Shown here piece after piece: positions 38,701 to 50,700 of a stretch of DNA of 64,000 bases. Source of the stretch: Leuctra nigra. Lineage: Eukaryota; Arthropoda; Insecta; Plecoptera; Leuctridae. Within the stretch, counting starts at the first letter, position 1; every line of letters starts with the position of its first letter. The stretch covers positions 26,568,345-26,632,344 of the forward strand of contig OW203762.1 of assembly GCA_934045905.1 (NCBI GenBank), in the 5' to 3' direction. The notes under the pieces are model-generated. The model worked only from the letters and a program-made list of their open reading frames with translations, did no database searches and was not told the DNA's origin. The translations under genes and the position numbers were made by a program.

Positions 38701-41700
38701 GAAAAGTACCACAAAATGTCATCGTCAATGTTGTTAATAACGATCGTCAATGGTTAAGCCTCCGGTTCAACTGGTGTAAAGTGTTACCTCCTGTTGGAAC
38801 TCCGCGTTGAGAATACACTGCACTCTCAACATCTCGCGCGTCGTCTCCAGCTCTCTCTGCATCTCCATGGCTTTAGCCGAGCGAGCCTTGGACTTGCGGC
38901 TCGGACTGCGTTCTGGCTTCTTGTCCTCGGACTCTCGGTCGTGGGCGGGACTCATCTTGCCTGGGGGAGTCGGCGGGACGCGCGGGGTCACCGGACGGTC
39001 AAGGTTCACGGGCAAGAACTCGGACGCAGGTTGCGCTAAACAGAGAGGAACTAGAATACTCTCCATTAACCATAAAGCACACAACTTCCTGTCTCTGAAC
39101 TTCATCCTGTTTCAAGCAAATTGCAAAAAAAGTTTCAATCTCTGCTTTGACCACTTTGACACTGGTTTGACACTGGCAAAAGTCTCAAATTCAACACTAA
39201 GTATAACGTAACTAATAGGGACCTAGGGCATTCTTAACGAGCAGAATAGATATACAATTATATTATGTTGATTCCAACAATATTACTAATTCAATAATAT
39301 CAAAAATGTCACTTGGGTGTTTTATGGTTGGCACGGAACAGCAGAATATGAAAATGTATTACATTAATGATGAATCGTAAAGAAAACTTGTACTCACTCT
39401 CTGTTCGCTGTGCCGGTTGCATAATGACCAGGCTTCTCTGAGAATACAACCTTTCAAAACTAAAACAGAAACCATTCATTCGTCGTCACTTAAAAAGAAA
39501 CACAGAAGCACGAAACAATACCAACAGTATGGGAGAAGGAACTTTTTGATAGATCTTTCCAGTCTTTAAAAAGGGTTGTTATAGGGTTAAAGGTAGGGTA
39601 GTTATAAAAAGGGCAAAATAACATTGAAATATTGCCGAGACGATTATTTTTTCTGTTAGATAAGAATTCATTTGACTATAACCAGGGCCCTATTTTCGAG
39701 ATCGTTTGAGACAAATTTCATACGGATTAAAAGCCGCCTGACGTCAGACCAAACAAAATAATAAACTGACTAGCAGATTGAATGCTATTTGTTTCGGAAG
39801 GACGTCACTTTGACGTCATGCTCGAATATACGAGCACTCGTACAATCTCGAAAATAGGGGTCCTGGAGCTGTTCATATTTCATATACTAGGAATATACTC
39901 AGTGAATGCATTGGTAAGCATGCCTCTAAAATGCATTGACAAAGGAATGGTTAAAAAAAATGTGCTTTAACAGTTATAAAGAGATCCAAACCCCCAACAC
40001 TACTTTCAGATTATCAATCAGGGAATATCAATTTTCTGGCGAAACATAGATACCGATCTTACTAGAAATCAATATGCTGACGAACAGGAAAGTAGTGAAT
40101 TCAAAACATAAAATCAAGGAAAGACATAAGTAAGCTTAGTATTGAACAAACACTTGAAATATCAGCAATTGAGCTACTACCACACTCGAGCAAAGAGTTA
40201 GGAATCATAATAATCTCCGTTTACAGAACGCCAGCTGGGAATTTCGATCACTTCATTGAAATAATTGATCAAATTATAGAAATCATATCCAAAGAAAATA
40301 AAGAGGTAATACTATTAGGGGACTTTAACATAGACTTCGCGAAAACCTCGAAACCACGTAACATTCTTACTAATATAATGGCGACTCATAGCATTTGCTT
40401 TACAATAACAGAACCAACTCGAATCGATGCATATCATCAAACGTCCACAACTATTGACAATATAGCAACTAACATTCATAAATATACTTTTAAAACATCT
40501 GTCATAAGGAATAGCCTCTCTGACCACTTCGCTCAACAAATGTCGCTGAATCTTGATAGTACAACCAACCCTAATCAAACTAAAACAATTCTCAAGCGGA
40601 TAATGAATGAAAATAACATAAAAAAGTTCAACGAAAAGCTTCAGGAGGAAAACTGGGAGGGTGTTTATAAAGCAACTAGCGCTGATGAGCAATTTTCCAC
40701 TTTTGAATCAATCATTCAAAATCACTTTGAAACCTGCTTTCCAGAGAAGAAAATAAAATTCAAAAATAAATTCAAAAAGCAAGCCTGGTGTTCGAAGGGT
40801 ATAAAAATATCATCCATTAATCTAAAGTGCCTTTATAATCTAACCACTCACTATCCTCACTCCTTCATCGCCGACTATTACAAATCTTACAAAAAAATAT
40901 ACAAAAAATCTTTAGAATCGGCAAAACGAATGAATATTACATGCTCAATCAAAGGAAGTGATAACAAGTCTAAAAAAGTGTGGGAAATAATAAAGCATCA
41001 CACCAACGGAAGTAAATTCCCAATTAGAAAGAAAAATATAGCTATCGACGTAAACAATTCGAAGATAGTCGACCAAAAAATAGTAGCTAACATTTTTAAC
41101 CATGAGCTGTCAACCATGGCTAGTAAACTGGTCCAATCAAATTCAGGAAAAAATCAAGATACCTTTCGATCTTATCTAAAAAAAGCTCCAGCATCACCAC
41201 CAAACTCCTTCTGCCTTTTTCCAACTCATGACCTTGAAATAATACAAATAGTTTCCAAATTTCAATCTAAAAATTCTAGTGGGCTTGATAACCTTCCAAT
41301 GTCACTAATCAAAAAATGCATTCATCTTATAAAAACTCCACTAACCTTCATTTTCAATGAGTGTATCAACCAGGGAATATTTCCGAACAAACTAAAAATA
41401 GCTAAAATTATTCCCATACATAAAAAGGGTGACAAAGGAAAAGTTGAAAACTACCGGCCTATTTCTCTGCTCCCTTCCTTTTCTAAGATCTTTGAAAAAA
41501 TATTACACAAAAGACTAACTCTCTACTTAGAAGTTGAATCCTTGCTTTCTCCAAACCAAAATGGATTTAGGAAAAGTAAATCAACAACAAACACAATCCA
41601 TAATGTCGTGCAGAAAATCACTCATGGCCTGGAACAGAAAAATCAAGTGCTAGGAATATTTTTGGACCTTTCTAAAGCGTTCGACTGCATTGATCATAGC

Positions 41701-44700
41701 ATCCTGCTCGAAAAGCTATGGCACTATGGGGTGAGAGGTACTCCTCATCAGTTATTTACGTCTTACCTTAATAATAGAACCCAACGAGTACAATTACGGG
41801 CTACTAAGCAAAGCGGCGAAGAGGTTATATATTTATCTGACCCTGAGCTTATAACCCGTGGCGTACCCCAAGGCTCAATACTAGGACCCTTATTATTCAA
41901 TATATTTATTAATGATCTCCCATATAACATAGTAAATGCCGAACTATTTGCAGATGACACTAGTCTAATAATATGTGAAAAAACAGTTGAGACTCTTAAA
42001 GCCAAAGCTGAAATAGAACTAGTGAACTTTCAAAGTTGGTTTAATGCAAATAATTTAATTATAAATCATAATAAAACCAACTTCATACATTTTAACAGCT
42101 CGGGTAACCACATTAACGCACCAACAGGGAACACTATTATTTGTAATATGCATAATGATAACAGAATAACTGAAATAAGCAGTGTAAATAACATAAAATT
42201 CCTAGGACTAGCAATGGACAAAGACCTTAGTTGGAATTGGCATTGTGAGTCACTATCTAGTAAACTTAGTTCTGCTTGCTTTTCGCTTAAGACAATAAAA
42301 AAGCTAACTAACATAAAAACTGCAAAGCTGGCATACTACGCTAACTTTGAGTCCCACTTAAGATATGGTATTGAGTTTTGGGGAGGTTCCGCTTCTTCTA
42401 ACTTAATCAAAATTTTTAAAATCCAAAAGCGTGCAATGAGAATTATTATGGGACTTATGAAGAATAGGCACAGTGACGGGTCTTACTCTAAACCACACTG
42501 TAAACCGTACTTTATCAATCATAGTATACTAACCCTCTTTAGTCTTTTCATATACCAATCCTCAATCAACACGCATTTAAATTCAAACAAATTAACACTA
42601 AACAGCAACATTCATAACCATAACACACGACACTCTCACCAGGTACATACTCAATATAAGAGAACTAAACTAATACAACAGAACTCTGCTTACATACATT
42701 CAAAAATTTATAATAAAATCCCAAGTAGAATAAAAGAATCCAAGGATATCCACAGCTTCAAAAGGTCCCTGAAAACTCTACTTTCCAAAGCAGCCTACTA
42801 CTCCATAAATGAATTTCTCGAGGATAATGACCTGAACTGAATTAGAATTAAAATTATCACATTTCTCGTGGGTGTTTCATGCTTGTATTTACTCCTCACT
42901 TAGTATAGTACTGGTTATAGTTCCATTGACTTCTGCCTTCTATAATAATTGAATATATTGTGATTTGCCACTTAGTGTAATTTCTTATGATCTCTTATGT
43001 CTGTTTTATTTTCATACATCAGTGAGAGTGATGCCATTGTGATGCTCTGTTACCTTGTAGCCACTGGGATTATTCTTAATATTGTTTATTATTTAAGCTA
43101 ATGACAATGTATTTTTATTATGCAACTCTTCAATATTTTTACATAGTATTAGGACACTAACATTCATCATTATTATGGGATGCTGAATTGTTTTAGATAA
43201 ATATGTAATTGTTATTAACTTCCATAAATTCCATAATACCCTGATATATGAGGACAAGTCCTCAAGGGTCATAAAATGTATCTTGCATTGAATGGAAATA
43301 AAACTTGAAACTTGAAAACTTGAAAACTAATGCATTTTTGTGAAATAAATAATTGATATGTTACTTTATTTCACCTGTGAGGTGAAAACACACAAGAGAT
43401 TCCAGACATAAGTTTTGAATCGTGACGTTCGGTTAATTAATGCTGTTCTTCATCAATGGAAACTAACAATGGACGACACACAGATTGAGTAAACGAGCGC
43501 CTACACACCTGGTTGTGGTTCCAATACTGCGCTGGCCATTCATCACGACTTCGTCATCGATATCCGACGTCCCAACCGCCTTGTCTCGCTGGCCTCCAGA
43601 TGGCGTCACGTACGACGGATGTATCGCTGGAGGTTGGGAAGTGGGAGGGTGGTTGTAGGGGGTGGACGACGGGGGGAAGGTCCCGTCTTTGGGGAAGGTG
43701 TAGTAGGGGGATGGTTCTTTTATCATCGAACTAGATTTCGAATTGTACATGGAAGTATTGGAGGGATTGTTTGATCCGCCTGAAATGATACAATATCAAT
43801 GACTACATCTATCTTTTAAATTTCCTCGTCGTCTTGTTTCTTTTGATACGAGCTCACTGCATTCTAGAATGCACTCTATTTAACATGGTAATGATGACAG
43901 ATCAATTGATACGAGATGACAAGGAAATTTAGAATAACTGTCCTGGGTTGCGATCGATTGTACAACCATTTTCGATTGCTGGCGGAACAGCAAATCTGTA
44001 TAAAGCTATGGCAAAATATCACGCAATGAAATTGCTACCGCTTTGCAGTTATAGAATCCCAACCCTGTACTGCTATTAGTTTAAGAGCCATGTTTTTTCA
44101 TTTTGTGCCAAAAAACCTCCCACTAATACTTGTGATAGGGTTTATGATGTATATGTGCATCAAATAACAAAAATGCCCTCAGTATTGAAAAACTGCAAAA
44201 CTCCTATTGCCAGAAGAGCCTAAAAATGAAATAAACAAACCTTCTGCTTAACCATCACCAATTTCAATAAAATGTAGTAGTATTGTAGACTGAGAAGTGT
44301 TACCTAACTGAAAAATTACTCATTTCATTTTGGATGACAATTCTTCTGCAAGGTATGTATTTAATTTACATTCACAATAATTGAAACAATATGAATCTAG
44401 TATTCCTCTCACGCTACAAGGAAACATTACTGATGTTCTTCATGAAAAACATGCATATTTCAAAATTATTACATACCTATATATTATCATGTAGAAAAGG
44501 TAAATAACTACATCCTACCTACTTATTGTCTAACTACTACTTTCAGCAATACATTGTTACATTGTCCGTTGCCATTAGCCTCGCTGCAGAACAATGCGAC
44601 GTTAAGTCCCAGACAAAAAAAATACATTGTTACGTTTTCTAAATAAAAAATGAAGTCAAGATAAAATAAATTACAATTAAAAATAGGTACCAAAATAATT

Positions 44701-47700
44701 AGGAGATATCCTAAAATGTAGAACATAGGGACTAATCTCCGAAAATAGTAGAATAGCGATATCAGGAGAAAAGTGTAATGAAAGTGATAATAGTGATCAG
44801 CAATTAGGGTAACTTGCCTGGAACTGTTTGGGGTTCTTTTAACTGGCGATTCAGACTCTCGAAGCTTGAAGTCTTGTCCACCAGTGGTCGGATCACTTGG
44901 TAGCTCTGGTACAGACTCGGAATGCGATCGCCATTCGGTGTACTCGGCACGTTCTTTGACCTCGAGGCATGGCCACTCTGACAAGAAACATAATAATATG
45001 AGACTCAAAGTTCTGATACCAATGCAACAGTAGCTGGCAATGGCAGTGTACCAGTAATTGACACCTTGTCACTTAATTCATATTTTTAATAATTATTAAA
45101 GAGTCAAAACTAATTGTATTTTAAATAATATCTGTAGTCAGAGGAAGGTACTAGCTTTAACTTCATATTTATCTTGTAGAAGGCAGCAGAAATTTTGTTT
45201 CAAATCTACCTGGGATTTGTCATCCCAGCCTTGTACTACTTGCCTTGTACTACTTGCCTTTTGCATTACTTGCCTTGTCTTAACAAGAGGCTAGTTTGCA
45301 GTGACAAGGAAATGACTCAATTGAATCCTATATTCTGTCTTATTATCTATACCAATTTCAAAACTAAGAGTGATGATTATTGTGCAAAAGGCATTGTAGT
45401 TTCAACATAGAGATCAATTTTGTGTTATACCCAATATAATTTGTATAATTTGAGTGTCAATTACTGGAACACCGACTGCCAATTACTGGAAAAAGTGCCA
45501 ATTACCGGAACAATGGCATTTCTTTCACTATAATTTTTACGTTCCTATTCGCGTTTTCGGGCTGACCAGGTGGCAGCATTTTCCAGGCTGTTATAACCAC
45601 CATGACACTTAAATGTCATGCGCCGTGACGCTGATTGGTTTGTTTACGTTGGTTTGGTGTCATGGTGTCATGGCGGAATGAAGTATCAGTGAACGTGGAA
45701 TAACTTGTGAGTTGTGTTGTTTACGTTATTATACTTTGTTATTCAAGATTCAAGATTCAAGATTTTTTATTGTTGTAAAGTTACAAATATATTACAATTG
45801 CAGTGTGTATACCCTAGGAAAGACAATTGTCTTTGTGTCAGGGTACCTAGGTATGCTAAGTACATTTATACATCTATATCTATATTTTCTAATAATAATA
45901 TTAATATACCTAGTGATAACATTGATAATTATTGTAAACACAGAGTTAATAATTATTCGAAACATATTAATAATATAATATAATATGTGGTTTTTAATAA
46001 TTTATGATACTATGTATTTATCTTATTTTAAAAACTACGCTAACTTAACCTAATTAAAACTAAGACTAACCCAGACACTCTGATGTATACAGGTAGCACC
46101 TGCCAAGGTATTCGCCAAATCAAGCTTCCGCTCCGCACTCCGGTGGCAGAAATGTGTACTTGAGGAAGGGTGCACGCATTCAACCCTCCATAAGGCACCC
46201 GCAGAGTTTAGACACCTCCACCCCACACACCATCCAACACAGAACCATACAGAACCACTTCATTTTATCATTCCTCACCATAATTGTGGTTCATTTCCGA
46301 AGATAATTAAGTAGGTACGGCCTTTCTGATTAAAATTACATTGATAACATCACTGAAAATGGCGGCCGTGGCCGAAACGAAAACGATGAGTCTACAGCAT
46401 TTATATTTTCTCACACTAGAGTGTGCCCCCTTTGCTCGAAAACGCGAATAGTCATCATATCACATTTTTGAATAATTATGAATATTCCTAGATGTATTCT
46501 TATTACTTAGTTCAAGCTTGCAGTTGATCTAACAATAAATCACACTGTTATGAATATGATAATATAATCTGTTCTCGTAAGATGCTAAATCTGCCAATTA
46601 CTGGTGCCTTTCAGGGACGACGCTAGGATTTTTATACAGGGGGGGCCTAGGTAGGGCAATAAACTTTTTAGGGGGGGCAAACGTATTTTCACATGTATAT
46701 TTTCAATTGTGGCATGGGGATCAGGCGCGTAGGAACTAAATTTGCAAGGGGGGGAATAATATGTAAAATAACTTGTGCTGGAGATACAAGTGTCTACGAA
46801 GACAATGAGGGGTCGGGGGGGGGGGGGGGGGGGGGGGCAGTAAAATGCAGGTACGGGGCGCACAGCCCCGGAAAATTTTTGAATTTCAGACATCAATTTG
46901 GTGCATTTCTATTCAATTTTAACACTTTTTAAGCAAATTTTTTTCTTGACACAAATATATAAGTACAGAGGGAGGGGTATTGAATCAGAGGGGGGATTCT
47001 CCCCCCATCCCCCCCCCCCCCCTTCCTACGCGCCTGGTGGAGATAATTAAAAAAACTGAAACCTTCAAAAAATTATCCCTACACTAATTTTTATGAACTG
47101 TCCTCCCACCATTTTTCGTCCCTTACCATTTCCCATGACTCTCCACTTTTTCCACAGCCACCTTCACTCCACTCATCCACTTCGTTCGCGGTCTCCCTGC
47201 CTTTCTTTTCCCTCCCATTGCTGCTCTATCTGCCTTCCTTCTCGGTATCCTCTCTTGTCCCATCCCTTTCAATCGACCAAACCATTTCAATATCTCCTTT
47301 CCTAATTTGAAACTTAGAGTCTCCATTACAAGATCTTTCCTTATTTTTGAGCTCCGTATCTTATCCAATTTTTGTCAACCCTGCTATACTTCTTAGGAAC
47401 TTCAATAGTCTGGCATACGAAAGTTGGCTATTTTCAAAACAATGTCAGCTGATGTTTTATTTGATAATTTGAACAGTGCAAAAAATTGAAGAAAGTATAG
47501 TCTTTCAAGATATTTATTTTCGCACATTTGGTTTGGGGGGGGCACAAGGGGGGGGCCGCGCGAATGTTTGGGGGGGCCGTGGCCCCCCCAGGCCCCTCCT
47601 TAGCGTCGTCCCTGGTGCCTTTACCCTACCTATACCAAAGAAAGAATGAATGAAAGTAAGATACCTGGAGGAGAATCATCATTTGCTGCTCCATGGCCTT

Positions 47701-50700
47701 GTGTTCCTCCTGCAAGTTCTCCATCTTGCTCTGCAGCGCCTGATGCGACTCTGTGAGAGCCGACACCTGTCGCACGTCATTCACATGCAATCAATCATTG
47801 ACTGTAGTCACTTGGTGAATATCGGAATAACAGAAACTGAACACTTTTCACAGAACAATTCTGGAAAGTTATCTTTTTTATCTAGATCAATAACTTTACA
47901 TTAGAATAAATAATAATAATATTAGTTAGGTCATGTAATTTGTTGAGTACTTGAAAATAGATACCCACTACACAATTGGTCTGTATTCAACAATTGACCA
48001 TGTGCCCGAACAGCGATGCAGACGCGGTCAAGTGGGAACTAAATGAGAGAACCTACTCGAGTGGTCATCTGTGTAGCATGGGCTTTTGCCGTTTTTTGGC
48101 AAGAGAGAGGTCTATATTCTAGTAACAATGTCTAATCGGCTCAAAAACATTGAAAACAATAATCAATTTTGAATTTAAAAGTACCGCGCCAAACAGTTCA
48201 ACAGAAAATACACCGGAACAGCACAATACACACGGCCAAAAGCCCATGCTACACAGATGAACCACCCGAGCACGTTCTCTCATGTAGTTCCAACTGTGAC
48301 CACAGTGCTGTTCAGGCGCAAGGTCAATTTAGCATCAGATGAGGTATTTTAATTTTATATTAGGTACTAACTACTGGGGCCAGATTCACAAAAAGTATTA
48401 TCTCTTAATACGAACTATCTTTGGTATTATCTTTCATTTAACATGGTGTTTTTGGTATTAAATCAAAAGATAATACGTATTAGCAGCAGATAATACTTTT
48501 CGTGAATCCAGCCCCTGTAATATACTAGATGATATCTAATTTGAAAAAAACTTAAATTAAAAGACATAATACATGAGAATATTACAATGACACACTTCAA
48601 GAGCAATCGAAATAAGTAGTTACCACATACCTTATGTCTCTCATCCTTTAGAGCTGCCTTGATTCCCTCCTGCATCTTCTGCTCGCGTCTCAGCAAATCT
48701 TCAAGTCTGGTGACTTGCTGGATAACCACCGGCAACACTTCCGAATCCGGCGTAATTTTAAAACTAACTCCTTTACTCTGGTACTCTGGGACTCTGGTAT
48801 CTACACTCCTTTTCATAGGCTGTAGCGTAAGGTCACTTAGTACTGCGGGCGCTGGCGTAAGGTCACTTAGTACTGCGGGCGCTGGCGTAAGGTCACTTGA
48901 TGCCGTGGACGGTGGCACATTGTCACTTAACGGCATGGAAGCTGGCGTAGGGTCACTTAGTGCTGTAGTAGGTATCATAATGTCACTTGTCTCCATGGAC
49001 GATGATCCATGGTCTCTTAGAATCATGTTGCTCTTCAAATTCTTCCGCGTCTCGTCTGCGTCCGTGGTCAGTGATTCTTTGGAACCCATAGTCAGTGATT
49101 CTTTGGAACTTGTGGTTGCCGGTTGAACTGAGGACGATTTTTTCCTCTTCTGAGCAGAGCGAGTTGAGTCCTTGGCAAGAGAATTGTTGGAAGTTCCAGG
49201 TAGACTATTATTGCCAATAGAACTACTATTGGTCGTTGAGACCGACGTCTCAGTCCCCACAATATTTTCACCGTCCTGCTGCCTTTGGTTTCCAATAGTG
49301 GTCAATAACTCATGAAATGAAGAATTGCTGGCAATGCTCTCCTTGGACCCCTCTTCCTTTTTCCGAGTATGTTCTTTTATCTTTGGAGGATGATTTTTGT
49401 CTTGCATTGGGTCGTCTTCCCCCAAATTTTCTCTGCGTGCATGGGGAGACGGCCCATGAATTTTCTCCGCAGAAGTCAGTATAAATTTCATCATCTCATC
49501 ATCGCGACCTGTACTTATAAGAGAAGGTTTTCTAAATTGAAGGTCATCATCGCTATCATCTTCTTTCGACTCTACATTCTGCCTCTTTCTTGAATTATCT
49601 TCAATTGTATTGTCACTCACAACTCTTGCCGCCTTCTTAGGGTTATGTGTAACTGTGCTCTGATAGGTAAGTATCGTCTCGATGCGCAGCGGCTTGCTAT
49701 TGGTTCGGATATCTTCCTGGCTTGGCTCGGATGATCGACTGCTAATGGTGTCAGTCAGCTTCTTCTGTTCTTCTTTGTTCTCCAACGACTGCTGAGCTAT
49801 GTGCCGCAACAGGTTCTGGTTGTGTTCCTTCAGCGTTTGAATCTCTTTCTGTACAAGAAACACATACATTTTAGTTGGATGCTCTGGTCGAACATGTGCA
49901 CAGTTCATCCCGATTGTCATAATTCATAAATATTAATTTTTCAGATTTTAACACAGAAGGCAAAATTTTGTATGATCAATATTCATCAGTGGCGTGCCGA
50001 CCTATCTAAATTTGGTGCAATTGCACAGTCATTTTTTGGGGGTGGGTGGTCCCCGCAAGGGGACCTACCCACCATGAGACACATTTTATAATGTAACAGT
50101 GATACATTCTCAAGTATCTCATGTATCACACAAACATGCACAAACGTGGTGATAAGGGTGATTACGTCTTATTTCACCAGCAAAGAGTAATATTATAGTT
50201 GCATTGTAAAAAGGTATCTATAAAGGAAAGGGAACAAAAGATTTCTATCAAGAAATTTATGCAGTAAACATGTCAATTTGTGCTAATGCTTGATACATTT
50301 TGGGGATTGAGTATGACTAGGTGGTTGGGTGGTTACAAAAACTGGTTGATGGATGGTTACTAAAATACTTGTGAAACAATATTCAAATGACCTATTTTCA
50401 GTACTTATTGAAATGATTTGATGAACCATAAAAACAGAATAGCTGTTAGAGAATCATATTCTATTTTATTTCATGCTCCTGCATGCTGTATCGAAAATAG
50501 TAATTTATTATCAGCAAATAAGCATCGAAAATATAAATATCGCTGCGATACATTTCCATCATGTACCATAAAATCATTTTAAACCACTCCTTGGGTAGCC
50601 TAAAACAAAAAATATTCGCTGTGCGGCATTTGTACCTATGTGATTTTATTACAAAATATAAGTTAATGACTTTTCTGTTTTCATTCACAATTATACGGTA

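Larger units (their letters stand above)
46612..47614. mobile_element. hAT-type non-autonomous element (1003 bp), RPGRIP1L intron 7
   Basis: Termini CAGGGACGACGCTAGGA and TCCTTAGCGTCGTCCCTG with the exact duplication GTGCCTTT (46604-46611, 47615-47622). It contains a nested second element (46722-47036) and a LINE fragment (47123-47368). Confidence 0.93.

Noticed and set aside
44523..45008. Long minus-strand frame covering RPGRIP1L exon 8
   Set aside because: Its frame over the exon (PCLEVKERAEYTEW) does not fit the phases. The frame starting SGHASRSKNV fits both neighbours, and the rest of the open frame is intron.
45714..45983. Two overlapping plus-strand frames of about 88 codons
   Set aside because: They are antisense to a LINE tail and rich in Ile, Tyr and Asn as expected from AT-rich DNA.
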